Shown here piece by piece: positions 8,705-17,756 of a stretch of DNA of 64,000 nucleotides. The notes beneath the pieces were generated by a model. The model saw nothing but the letters and a program-made list of their open reading frames with translations. It searched no databases and was not told the DNA's origin. Source of the stretch: Indioceanicola profundi (lineage in GTDB: Bacteria; Pseudomonadota; Alphaproteobacteria; Azospirillales; Azospirillaceae); assembly GCF_003568845.1 (NCBI RefSeq), contig NZ_CP030127.1:310001-374000 (forward strand). The letters are read 5' to 3'. Each line of letters begins with the position of its first letter. The stretch's first letter is position 1. The position numbers and the translations under genes are program-made.

Positions 8705-9846
8705 GATGGCCGCTCCGGTCCGATGCTCACCGTGTCGCGGCGCATTTCCGCCGTGGTGATGGCGGCCGCACGGATGGGCCGCTCCCCGCCGGTGGGGCCG
8801 GGCACCCAACCCCGGTCGTCACCCGCCGGCCGTCCCGGCGTATCCTGGCGGGGCGGCTGGGTGAAGCGGAAATAATCCTCCGGACGGCCGGCGGAATGGT
8901 TTCCGGCATCCAGGATCAGGTGGCGTTCCAGGGCGCTGCCCATCAGCGCCGCCAGATTGGCGATCACGGCCGGCATGCGCCGCCCGGCGACCGCGTTCAG
9001 GGCATGGACCAGCGGCGGCAGGGCCGTGGCGAGTTCAGCCGTGCGGTGCATCTCCCGCCAAGGTCGCTCCTCTAGGACGCCGCCAACCCCATGCTCCTCA
9101 AAGGCGCGGTCGCAGACCTTGGCAGCGACGGCATGTATGGCCCCGGCGGCCAGCGCGATGCGGTCCAGCCGGGCCGCCATGTCCCGCCGGCCCATGGCAT
9201 CCTCCGCCAAGGAAAGGGCCGCGGCGGCGGCGGCCATGGCGGAGCTGCCGAAGCGCAGCGCCAGCAGCCGCGGGGCCGCGGACCAGAGCGGCGTGCTGGT
9301 CGCGGCGAGAAGGGAGGCCGTATAGACGCTCATCCCCGCGCCGGCCACAGCGGCCGGCGCTCCGGCAAGCCGGGCGAAGCGCAGGGCCAGCGCCCGCCGT
9401 CTGCCGCCCTGATCTGCAACGAACTGGCCCAGCGCCGCCAGTGCGCTGAACCCGCCGAAGGCGGTCAGGATGTAGCTGCCGATGGACATGGGCGAGGTGG
9501 TGCGGAAAATCCGCAGCATGTTGTACCAGCGGGTCGGCGTCTTCAGGTCGGCGATCAGCAGCAGCGGCCCGACGATGGCCGCACCCATGGCCAGATAGCG
9601 TCCGGTCCGCACCAAGCCCTCCGCCCGCCGGTCGCCGCGCAGGTCCGCCAGGGTGGCCAGGATCTGGGCGGAGCCGCCCAGCGCGCCGGCGAAGATATAG
9701 CCGGATACCTTCCAATCGAAGGAGCTGGGCTTCAGCGGCGGGCGGCCATGATATGTCGTGTCCCGGTACGGTCCCCAGTCCGGCCGGGGGGCCACAGGGC
9801 CGTGCCGATGATCCAGGCGGGAGAGCTGGGACATGGGCTTGCTCAT
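8701..9846 (-). CDS. NrfD/PsrC-type membrane subunit of formate dehydrogenase
   Basis: 381 residues with about eight hydrophobic helices between residues 45 and 330, and a soluble proline/arginine-rich C-terminal tail. The pattern YIFAGALGGSA, GPLLLIADL, MSVYTASLLAATSTPLW matches NrfD-type quinone-interacting membrane subunits, which replace the cytochrome b556 gamma subunit seen in E. coli FdnI. It would take electrons from the ferredoxin-like subunit to the quinone pool. The ATG at 9846 overlaps the preceding stop by one base (TGATG); a GTG lies one codon upstream. Confidence 0.85.
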   Translation of the reverse strand: MSKPMSQLSRLDHRHGPVAPRPDWGPYRDTTYHGRPPLKPSSFDWKVSGYIFAGALGGSAQILATLADLRGDRRAEGLVRTGRYLAMGAAIVGPLLLIADLKTPTRWYNMLRIFRTTSPMSIGSYILTAFGGFSALAALGQFVADQGGRRRALALRFARLAGAPAAVAGAGMSVYTASLLAATSTPLWSAAPRLLALRFGSSAMAAAAAALSLAEDAMGRRDMAARLDRIALAAGAIHAVAAKVCDRAFEEHGVGGVLEERPWREMHRTAELATALPPLVHALNAVAGRRMPAVIANLAALMGSALERHLILDAGNHSAGRPEDYFRFTQPPRQDTPGRPAGDDRGWVPGPTGGERPIRAAAITTAEMRRDTVSIGPERPS

Positions 9847-10748
9847 CACGCCTGCCTCCGCCCGCCGAGAAGGGCCGCCGCCATCACGGCCAGCCCCGCC
9901 ATGGCGGCGATGCCGACGCCCAGGCCCGGCGCCACCCGCTCCGCCGGGCGCGACGGGGCCGTGGGCAGGTTGTAGACCTCCGGCCGGTCGGTCAGTAGGA
10001 AGAAGGCGTTCAGCTCCTCAATCCCGTTCGTAGCCCCCGGCGCGCCCGGCGTGCCGTAGAGATAGGCGTTGGGCTGGCCCTGTTCGTGCAACTCCTCGAC
10101 CCGCCGTTCGGCCCGTTCGTGCAGATCTTCGATCTCGCCGAACTGGATGCTGTCGGTAGGGCAGGATTTGGCGCAGGCCGGTTCCAGCCCGCCTTTCAGC
10201 CGGTCGTAGCAGAGGGTGCATTTGTGGGCCTTGCCGTCCAGCGGGCTGAGGTCCACCACGCCGAAGGGGCAGGCGGGAACGCAGTAGCCGCAGCCGTTGC
10301 AGATGTCCTGCTGCACCACGACCGTGTCGAACTCTGTCCGGAACAATGCTCCGGTGGGGCAGGCCTCCAGGCAGGGGGCAGGGGAGCAATGCTTGCAGAC
10401 ATCGCTCATCATCAGCCAGTTGCTCTGGAAGGGCGGCATCTCGGTGGCGCGCCCGCCATCGCAGCCCATCTTCTCCACGAACTGCACATGCCGCCAGGTG
10501 TGGGCTGACAGATCGACCGTATTGTCGTAGCTCATGCCGCTCATGCCCATATTGTCGGCCGGCAGCATGTTCCATTCCTTGCAGGCCACCTCGCAGGCCT
10601 TGCAGCCGATGCACAGCGTCGTGTCGGTGAAGAAGCCGTAGCGTTTGCCGGGCTCGATCTTCACGCCGGCGGTCAGCTCCGCCTCATCGGGGATCATCCC
10701 GTCGAGGAAGCTGTCCGTGTAGTCGAGTGCCCGCGCATGAACGCCCAT
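9846..10748 (-). CDS. Formate dehydrogenase iron-sulfur (beta) subunit
   Basis: 300 residues with four [4Fe-4S] cysteine groups in the order expected for FdnH-type proteins: CIGCKACEVACKEW, CKHCSPAPCLEACP, CNGCGYCVPACP and CTLCYDR...CAKSCP. A single C-terminal transmembrane helix (GLGVGIAAMAGLAVMAAALLGG) would anchor it. It passes electrons from the alpha subunit to the NrfD-like subunit. A GGAGGGAGA ribosome-binding site precedes the ATG at 10748, and the alpha-subunit stop lies 18 bp upstream. Members of this family travel with the alpha subunit and usually carry no signal of their own. Confidence 0.94.
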   Translation of the reverse strand: MGVHARALDYTDSFLDGMIPDEAELTAGVKIEPGKRYGFFTDTTLCIGCKACEVACKEWNMLPADNMGMSGMSYDNTVDLSAHTWRHVQFVEKMGCDGGRATEMPPFQSNWLMMSDVCKHCSPAPCLEACPTGALFRTEFDTVVVQQDICNGCGYCVPACPFGVVDLSPLDGKAHKCTLCYDRLKGGLEPACAKSCPTDSIQFGEIEDLHERAERRVEELHEQGQPNAYLYGTPGAPGATNGIEELNAFFLLTDRPEVYNLPTAPSRPAERVAPGLGVGIAAMAGLAVMAAALLGGRRQA

Positions 10749-10766
10749 GCGGCCTGTCTCCCTCCT

Positions 10767-13700
10767 CTAGGTGCGACGCTCCAACCGTCCCCTGCGCAGG
10801 GCACAGCTCAAGGCCTTGTTCTCATGCATGCTGGAATTCGGGTCGGCGACCACGCTGGTCAGCACATTGGCGATGTCGCCGGTGGCATAGCCCTTCCAGC
10901 CGAAATGCCAGGGCATGCCGAGCTGGTGGATGATGCGGCCATCAATCCGGAAGGGCTGCATCCTGTCGGTCACGAGGGCGCGCGTCTCCACCTCGCCCCG
11001 TGGGGTGGACAGCACCACCCAGTCCAGATTGCGGATGCCGAGATCGCGCGCCAGTTCCGTGGAAATTTCGCAGAACCCCTCCGGCTGCAGTTCGGCCAGG
11101 ACCGAAACCGACCGGGTCGGCGTGCCGCCGGAATGATGCTCCGTCAGCCGGTAAGTGGTTAGCATGTGCGGATAGCGCGGGTCCCCCGGCGCGTGGATGG
11201 GATTGTCGTCGCGGACCCAGCGCTTCGCAGCCGGATTGCTGTCCACCGGGTGGAACTGGTTCCGCACAGGGGATTCGATGGGCTCGTAATGGCTGGGCAG
11301 CGGGCCATCCTTCAGCCCGCTGGGCACGAACAGGGCGATCTGCCCATCGGGCAGCATGATGAAGGGATCGCGCCCGTACAGCGCGTCCATGCCGGTCGGG
11401 TTCTGGTCCCAGTCCGGTTCGTAGCCGGGCGGCTTGTCCGTCTGGAAGTCGATCTCGTCGGGACCGACCCACTTGCCCTGTTCCTCGTCCCACCAGACAA
11501 GCCGCTTCCGCTCCGACCAGGGCTTGCCCTCCGGGTCGGCCGAGGCGCGGTTGTAGAGGGTGCGGCGATTGGCCGGCCAGGCGAAGCCCCATCCCAGATG
11601 CGTGCCCGGCCCGTCCGGCCCGTCCGGCACGCGCGACCGTGTCTGGTTGTGGTCCTGATCCGGGAAGGCGCCGGCATAGAGCCAGCAGCCGCAGGCGGTC
11701 GATCCGTCGTCCTTCAGCTCCTTGAAGCTGGCGATCTGCTTGTTGTCCGCAACGGTGAAGCCGTTGATTTCGCGCAGCACAACTTCGGCGTCCGGGTCCT
11801 GCTTCGGGCCGATCAGCGGATAATCCCAGGCGAGATACTGGATCGGCCGGTCGCGTTCGAGCGTGCTGTCGGCATAAAGCTCCTTCAGGCGGCGACCGAG
11901 ATGGACCATGAACCACAGCTCCGACCGGCTGTCGCCCGGCGCTTCCACCACCTTGTCATGCCACTGCACCAGGCGGTGGGTATTGGTGAAGGTACCCGCC
12001 TTCTCCCCGGCGATGGAGGCCGGCATCAGGAAAATCTCGGTCCTGATGTCCTGGGGCCGCAGCCGCCCCTCCACCACATCGTCGCCTTCGTACCAGAAGC
12101 TGGCGCTTTCGGTTTCGGTGAAATCACGCACCACCAGCCAGTCCAGATTGGCCAGGGCCCGCTGCACCAGCCGTGAATTGCTGCCGCCCACCACGGGGTT
12201 CTGGCCCAGCAGGAACAAGCCCTTGATGATCCCGTCCTTCATGGCCAGGGTCATGGGAAGCTGTGAGTGGTCGCCGACGATCTTGGGCACCAGATCGAAG
12301 CAGTAATCGTTCTGCTCGACCGCCGCCTTGCCGTACCAGGCCTTCAGCAGGCTGATGTAGTATTTCGGGAAATTGTGCCACCAGCCGGTGGGGGACGTCT
12401 CCGCCTCCATGAAGGATTTCAGGTCGCTGTGCGGCTTGCTGACATGCGGCTGCGGCAGATAGCCCGACATGAGATTGTACAGGGTCGGGATGTCGGTGCT
12501 GCCCTGGATGCTGGTATGGCCGCGCAGCGCGATGATGCCGCCGCCCGGGCGTCCGACATTGCCCAGCAGCCCCTGGATGATCCCGGCAGCGCGGATGATC
12601 TGTACGCCCACGCTGTGATGCGTCCAGCCCACGGCATAGGCGAAGGCGCTGGTGCGGTCCCGCCCCGAATTGCGGGTCAGCGCCTCGCAAACCTTCAGGA
12701 ATGCTTCCTTGGGGCAGCCGGTGACCCGCTCCACCATCTCCGGCGTGTAGGCGGCGTAGTGCCGCTTCAGGAGCTGGTAGACGCAGTGCGGATGCTGGAG
12801 CGTGGGGTCCTTGGTCGGCGGCCGGTTGTTGAAGCTGCGAACCTTCTCGTTGAAGTTCTCCAGCGTCGCCAGATAGTGCTCCGCCAGGGCGGACGGCACC
12901 GTCTGCCCCTCATACTGCCAAGTGTCCTGGTTGTAGGTGAGCTGCTCCGGGTTCCAGCCGGAGAAGTAGCCGCTATCCTCCGTCGGACTTTCGAACCCCG
13001 GCTCGATCACCGTGGAGATGTTGGTGTAGGAAAGGGCGAACTCCTTGAACCAGCAGTCATTCTCCAGGATGTAGCGGATGATGCCGCCCAGGAAGGCGAT
13101 ATCCGTGCCGGCCCGCACCGGCGCATGGAGGTCGGCCATGGCCGAGGTGCGGGTGAAGCGGGGATCGGCATGGATCACGGCCGCACCCTTCCTCTTCGCC
13201 TCCATGACGAAACGGAAGGCGATCGGGTGATTTTCGGCCATGTTGGAGCCCATCACGACAATGCAATCCGCATTGGCGAGGTCCCATTGCGGCATTGTCG
13301 CGGCGCCGCGGCCGAACGTGGCGCCCAGACTGGGCACCGAGGATGAGTGTCAGACCCTGGCCTGGTTTTCGATCCAGACCATGCCGAGCCCGCCGGAGAA
13401 GAGCTTCTTGATCGTATAGTTCTCTTCATTGTCCAGCGTGGCCCCGCCCAGCGACGCCATGCCCAGCGTGTGGTTCACGGCGGTGCCGTCGGGAAGCTTT
13501 TCCACGAAGGTTTCATCGCGCGTCCGCTTCACGCGCTGGGCGATGCGATCCATGGCCCAGTCCAGCGGCTTGCGTTCCCAATGGGTGGAGTAGGGGGCGC
13601 GGTACAGCACCGTATCCAGCCGCCGGGGCGAGGTGAAAAGGCCCAGCGTGGCCGCCCCCTTGGGGCAGAGCGTGCCCTGGTTGATCGGGCTGCGCGGATC

Positions 13701-13946
13701 GCCCTCCACATGGATCGGCTTGCCGTCCTTGGCGTAGATGAGCTGGGCGCAGCCCACGGCGCAGTAGGGGCAGATGCTGGTGCCGACCTTGTCGGCATCC
13801 TCCAGCCGGGGGCGCAGTTCGCGGGACATGCTGCTGATCGCGGCTTCATGCTTCTGGTCGGCGCCGGCAAGCTGGCGCGGGATCGACCATTCGCGCAGGA
13901 AGTTCCGCAGGCGGCGTGCGGGTCCGTGGCGGCGGATACGCGGCAT
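10767..13946 (-). CDS. Selenocysteine-containing formate dehydrogenase alpha subunit (read through TGA)
   Basis: One 1,059-residue gene interrupted by an in-frame TGA at 13350-13352 that encodes Sec199. Before it the frame reads NQARV and after it HSSSVPSLGATFGRG, the same context as Sec196 in E. coli FdnG (NQARV-U-HGPTV). The N-terminal CPYCAVGC...CPKGA motif binds the [4Fe-4S] cluster, and the remainder is the bis-MGD molybdopterin fold, ending in DPNSSMHENKALSC. The ATG at 13946 has a strong GGAGGT. No Tat signal is visible: arginines are present at the N-terminus but no SRRxFLK motif and no hydrophobic stretch, unlike FdnG. The enzyme oxidises formate to CO2. The symbol is withheld because partners and location differ from fdnG. 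Confidence 0.95.
13320..13352 (-). promoter_or_regulatory. SECIS element downstream of the Sec TGA
   Basis: On the coding strand the TGA (13352-13350) is followed by 11 bases and then an 8-bp stem, GGTGCCCA/TGGGCGCC with one G-T pair, closed by GTC (13338-13320). Counting the closing A-T pair as loop, the apex contains the GU that SelB contacts. Distance and shape match bacterial SECIS hairpins such as those in fdhF and fdnG. It lies inside the reading frame and encodes VPSLGA. Confidence 0.85.
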
Positions 13947-13972
13947 CTCTACCTCCCTTCTTCTTCCCGGCA

Positions 13973-14212
13973 TCAGAGCGGGGCCACGTCATAGGCTGCG
14001 TCGGCAATGACGTCCTCGGCCGGGCCGTAGCTGACCACCACAGGCGTTCCGGCACGGTACAAAGCCGGCAGATCCTGTGGCTCCACCGGGGCCTTGTGCG
14101 ACAGCACGAACATGCGGGTGCGGCCTTCGGGTGTCCGCAAGTGGAACCGTCCCTCCTGCACCGCTGATATCACCCCGTGCATGTGCCTCATGGCCTGTTC
14201 CGGCTGACCCAT
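13973..14212 (-). CDS. Small conserved protein at the head of the formate dehydrogenase genes
   Basis: 79 residues with no signal peptide or membrane segment, so probably cytoplasmic. It has a beta-strand-like N-terminal half (MHGVISAVQEGRFHLRTPEG) and ends with VVVSYGPAEDVIADAAYD. No named domain is recognised. It lies 26 bp upstream of the alpha-subunit start, with the stop inside the leader of that gene, and 60 bp after the SelD fusion. That position suggests an accessory or chaperone-like role. The first ATG (14212) was chosen; an internal Met (residue 11, MHGV) is a plausible alternative start. Confidence 0.6.
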   Translation of the reverse strand: MGQPEQAMRHMHGVISAVQEGRFHLRTPEGRTRMFVLSHKAPVEPQDLPALYRAGTPVVVSYGPAEDVIADAAYDVAPL

Positions 14213-14272
14213 CTCCCCTTTGCAACTCCTGATCCGGCGGGCGGTTCCTTGCGCGCGCGTCGAATTTCCAGA

Positions 14273-16459
14273 TCAGAAGATGCTGATATCAGCCGCGGAA
14301 TTCCCCTGCCGCACGACACGGCCGATCACGGCCGCGTCGCCATAACCGAGGCTATGCAACTGTTCGACGCAGCTTTCCGTCTGCTCCTCCGGCACCCCCG
14401 CTAGCAATCCCCCCGCCGTCTGCGGATCGAACAGCAGGGCGTGTCGGGACGAATCGGCGACGGTGCCTTCGATGCAGGCGAGCGCCTGGTTGGAGGGCGC
14501 CAGGGTGGAGGCGACACCGGCATCCAGCGCCGCCAGTGCGCCGTTCAGAACCGGCAGCGCCGCCAGCTCAAGCTCCGCACGGCAGGAGGAGGCGCGCAGC
14601 ATCTCCGCCAGATGCCCGGCAAGGCCGAACCCTGTCACGTCCGTACATCCTGCGGCGCCGTGCTTCCGCAGGCAGCGGGCGGCAGCGCCGTTGTCCTGCT
14701 GCATGGCGGTCAAAGCGCCCGACAGATGCCGCGCCGCCGCCTTGCCCTGCATCGCCCCGGCCAGCAGCACCCCGGTGCCGAGCGGCTTGGTCAGGATCAG
14801 CCGGTCGCCGGGCCGCAGCCCGCCTTTGCGCAGCAGCGGCGCGCCGTCGGCTACCCCGGTCACCGCAAAGCCCAGGGCTATTTCCCCCAGCTCGGCGCTG
14901 TGTCCGCCGATCAGCCGCGCGCCCGCTGCGTCCAGCACCTGAAGGGCGCCATGGAGCATTTGGAACAGATCCTCCTCCTGCCAGGAATCCGGGCCGTGCG
15001 GCAGGGCGGCGATGGCCAGGGCGGCCAAGGGCCTCGCCCCCATGGCATGGATATCGCCCAACGCATGCACCGCGGCGATGCGCCCGAACAGCCAGGGGTC
15101 ATCCACGGGGGCGCGGAACAGGTCCACTGTCTGAAGCACGGCTCCGCTGCCGGGCGGCAGGTCCAGCACTGCGGCGTCATCGCCACTGGCGGGGTCGATG
15201 CCCAATCGGGTCATCACCCGCTCCAGCATGGCGCGGGGCAGCTTCGCGCCGCAGCCGGCGCAACGCATCGGGGCGGCCTGGTCGGCCCGCATTGTTTGCT
15301 CCCGGCGATGCCGGGGCGGCATCAGCGGCAGGTCCTGGTAGGTCTGCATCCAGCGCCGGTCGATCCGGTCCTTCCAGCGCCAGACCCATCCGCCAGCGGC
15401 CGCAAGGGAACCACGGGCGGCCACGGCCTGCCCGTCACCGGTGCCTACCAGCCGCAGGAACCGGCGCTGCGGCACGAAGGACAGGGGCGGCTGTCCCGCC
15501 AGAGCGCGGCGGAGATTGCGCTCCAGCGGCGGTCCCTGACGCACGGCGAAGACGCCAGCTTTTTCCCGCGGGTAGGGGAGGACCGTGGCGATGTCGCCGG
15601 TGGCAAAGACGGCGGGATCGGTCGGGCTTCGCAGCCGGCTGTCCACCGCCAGGAAGCCGCGTTCGTCCAGTTCCAGTCCGGTGGTTTTCAGCCAACCGGG
15701 CGCCGCTGCGCCCGTGGCCCAGATTGCGGCATCGCATGACAGGCGCCTGCCATCGGTCAAGGCGACGGTATCGTCCGTGACTTCAGTTACAGCGACGTGC
15801 TCCGTTACCCGGATGCCCCGCCGGTCCAGTTCCTTCGCCAAGCGGCGGCGGGCGGTATCCGGAAAGCTCGGCAGCAGCTTGCCGCGGGTCAGCAGCGTGA
15901 TGTCCGGCCCGCAGGCTCCAACCCCTCCGAACCGCGCCCACAGGGCCAACGCGATTTCCACCCCGGCGGCACCGCCGCCCACCACGGCAAGTCGCGACGG
16001 CTCCGGCCGTTTGGCGAAGCGCTGCTCCAGCGCGTCGAGCTTGGCAAGGAAGGTCTCAACCGGCTTTACCGGGATGGTGTAGCGGGCAGCGCCCGGCACA
16101 GTTCCGATATCCGGCGCGGCGCCGATGTCCAGGGACAGGATATCATAGGGCAACGGCGGACGGTCGCGGCAAAGCAGCAGGCGGGCGTTCCGGTCCAGGC
16201 CTACGGCCTCCCCTTGGATCAGCCGGACTCCGGCGAAGCGGGCAAGCGCTGCCAGATCGATATGCGCCTCGTTCCGTCGGTACTGCCGGGCGACCAGGCC
16301 CGGCAGCATGCCGGAATAGGGCGTCTCCAGGTCGCGGGTCACTAGAGTAACCTGGACGTTCGATGGCAGGCGCATGCCGAAGGCCTTCAGCACATGCACA
16401 TGGGCATGCCCGCCGCCAACCAGCAGCAGCCGAACCGGGCTTTCCGCAGGTCTCACCAC
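14273..16459 (-). CDS. selD: Fused NAD(P)H-dehydrogenase-like flavoprotein / selenide, water dikinase
   Basis: 728 residues in two parts. Residues 1 to about 375 form an Ndh-like pyridine nucleotide-disulfide oxidoreductase: FAD motif LLVGGGHAHVHVL at the start, NAD motif LAVVGGGAAGVEIALAL, and FATGD near residue 295. Residues 395-728 are SelD, which makes selenophosphate from selenide and ATP. Its catalytic Cys is C403 and Lys K406 (CAGCGAK). The second Cys of the E. coli enzyme (Cys19) is Ala here, which is tolerated in the family. DDAAV, HALGDIHAMGA and GFGLAGH are SelD metal/ATP motifs. It starts at GTG 16459 after GGAGGA. The fusion is known in some bacteria and algae; the flavoprotein may supply reduced selenium (inference). 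Confidence 0.95.
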   Translation of the reverse strand: MVRPAESPVRLLLVGGGHAHVHVLKAFGMRLPSNVQVTLVTRDLETPYSGMLPGLVARQYRRNEAHIDLAALARFAGVRLIQGEAVGLDRNARLLLCRDRPPLPYDILSLDIGAAPDIGTVPGAARYTIPVKPVETFLAKLDALEQRFAKRPEPSRLAVVGGGAAGVEIALALWARFGGVGACGPDITLLTRGKLLPSFPDTARRRLAKELDRRGIRVTEHVAVTEVTDDTVALTDGRRLSCDAAIWATGAAAPGWLKTTGLELDERGFLAVDSRLRSPTDPAVFATGDIATVLPYPREKAGVFAVRQGPPLERNLRRALAGQPPLSFVPQRRFLRLVGTGDGQAVAARGSLAAAGGWVWRWKDRIDRRWMQTYQDLPLMPPRHRREQTMRADQAAPMRCAGCGAKLPRAMLERVMTRLGIDPASGDDAAVLDLPPGSGAVLQTVDLFRAPVDDPWLFGRIAAVHALGDIHAMGARPLAALAIAALPHGPDSWQEEDLFQMLHGALQVLDAAGARLIGGHSAELGEIALGFAVTGVADGAPLLRKGGLRPGDRLILTKPLGTGVLLAGAMQGKAAARHLSGALTAMQQDNGAAARCLRKHGAAGCTDVTGFGLAGHLAEMLRASSCRAELELAALPVLNGALAALDAGVASTLAPSNQALACIEGTVADSSRHALLFDPQTAGGLLAGVPEEQTESCVEQLHSLGYGDAAVIGRVVRQGNSAADISIF

Positions 16460-16686
16460 ACGTTTCCTCCAGACGCCGGAAAGGGAACTGCCGGGGCGGT
16501 CCTGTCTGAAACCCCATCCTGCGGACAGGGTTCATCATGCCGTGTCATGAGTTCCCTGCGCTAGAGAAGGCGCGTCGATGCCAGGGCGGTGACGTCCGTC
16601 CCCGCAGCGCGACCTTGGCGTCCGGCTACTGTTGGATTGCCCTCCCTCGACCGAGGGAAGGGACCCAACCCAGGAGGACAACGATC

Positions 16687-16866
16687 ATGGACAAGGATCG
16701 GAGCGAAGGTTCGGCCAAGAAGATGAAGGGCGACCTCAAGGAAGCGGCCGGCAACATCACAGGCGACTCCAAGATGCAGAGCGAAGGGCGGAAGGATCAG
16801 ACGGAGGGCAAAATCCAGAACGCCATCGGCGGAATCAAGGACACCCTTCGCGGCGACAAGCACTGA
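16687..16866 (+). CDS. CsbD family stress protein
   Basis: 59 residues, strongly hydrophilic, with the CsbD pattern: GSAKKMKGDLKEAAGNITGD, then EGKIQNAIGG-KD. CsbD-like proteins are abundant general-stress proteins of unknown mechanism. The ATG at 16687 follows AGGAGG at ideal spacing. The in-frame extension upstream to 16537 is not supported, because it has a different composition and no ribosome-binding site. It faces the convergent DUF421 gene. Confidence 0.9.
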   Translation: MDKDRSEGSAKKMKGDLKEAAGNITGDSKMQSEGRKDQTEGKIQNAIGGIKDTLRGDKH

Positions 16867-16919
16867 ACCGGCAGGGGCCGTCGCGCAGATTGCTCGGCGG
16901 CCCCATCCCGGTCCGGCCA

Positions 16920-17426
16920 TCAGGACGGGCTGGTTTTCGACACCACGCTGACACGGCCGTCCCCTTCCAGATAAGCGGCCCTGACGTGTTTCGGGTCATC
17001 GACGCCTTGTTGCCTGAGCTGCGCCATCAACTCCTCCTCCGTCATGTATTCCTTCTCCAGGTTGCGGCGCAGCACCCGGCCGTCCTTGACCAGGCATAAT
17101 GGCGATGGACGCGTGAACCGCTGCAAGGCCGGAAAGCGGTAGCCCAGCCAGTCGATGGTGATGTTCCAAAAAATAATGGTGCCGACCAGGATCACGCCCT
17201 CGGTGATGGATTTGTATTCCTTAGCCATGGCGTTCTGGGCCGCATCGGCGATCAGGACCACGACCAGCAGGTCGGCGATCCCGATCACGCCTGTCTGCCG
17301 TTTCAGGAAAAAGCGGAGGAACAGGAACAGGGACAGGTACATGGCCGTACCGCGGATAAGGATGTCCAGAATTCCGTTGGTCGGAACGAACATCGCTTTC
17401 CAGTCCACCTGGAACAGAATATCCAC
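16920..17426 (-). CDS. DUF421/YetF family membrane protein
   Basis: 168 residues. Three N-terminal transmembrane helices (TAMYLSLFLFLRFF, IADLLVVVLIADAAQNAM, GVILVGTIIFWNITIDWLGY) are followed by a cytoplasmic YetF/DUF421 domain containing CLVKDGRVLRRNLEKEYMTEEELMAQLRQQG. The function of this family is unknown; members are often stress-induced. The GTG at 17426 fits the usual short leader (DILFQVDWKAMFVP) and has GGGAGA upstream; the frame is open to 17606 but that extension is Arg-rich and unconvincing. It ends 53 bp from CsbD. Confidence 0.88.
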   Translation of the reverse strand: MDILFQVDWKAMFVPTNGILDILIRGTAMYLSLFLFLRFFLKRQTGVIGIADLLVVVLIADAAQNAMAKEYKSITEGVILVGTIIFWNITIDWLGYRFPALQRFTRPSPLCLVKDGRVLRRNLEKEYMTEEELMAQLRQQGVDDPKHVRAAYLEGDGRVSVVSKTSPS

Positions 17427-17756
17427 GGCGCGTCTCCCTGCCCTTTGCCCAAGCCGCTCCTGCAACCACGGCCGGGGCGCGGCATCACTGTCCGCCGGAC
17501 CATGATTTTTATTGGTGCGGCAGCATCCCTGACGGGTTGACCGGACGGCCTGTGGGCTACAACGCCGTCCCATGCACGGAGCGCGGCGGCATAGAAAAAG
17601 CCACATTGCAGATTTTGAATTACTGTCAGGTAAAAGACAAAATATACCTCTTTATAAAGAGAATGCATATCTATTCTGGGTTATGGCGCTCATAATCAAT
17701 CATCTGTTAATCGTCGCCTGTCAGGGTTGCACCTCTTTGTTGGAAGAGGGCGGGTG
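17427..17756. promoter_or_regulatory. Divergent intergenic region between DUF421 and the SET gene
   Basis: The last 150 bases (about 17,600-17,720) are AT-rich and stand out from both flanks. They hold a perfect 14-bp palindrome at 17648-17661 and probably the promoter of the SET/transporter/two-component operon. No specific factor site is recognised. No gene was seen here. Confidence 0.4.
17648..17661. promoter_or_regulatory. Perfect 14-bp palindrome, candidate operator
   Basis: CTCTTTATAAAGAG reads the same on both strands and sits about 96 bp before the SET gene start, in AT-rich DNA. It could be a dimeric regulator site or overlap a -10 region. No regulator is assigned, and a chance palindrome in AT-rich DNA is possible. 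Confidence 0.3.

Noticed and set aside
10767-13973. Formate dehydrogenase seen as two separate or frameshifted genes
   Set aside because: Both parts are in one frame and separated by one TGA in a Sec context with a SECIS hairpin, so it is one selenoprotein.
16537-16686. N-terminal extension of the CsbD protein
   Set aside because: Ribosome-binding AGGAGG lies directly before the ATG at 16687 and the extension is Arg/Cys-rich, unlike CsbD.
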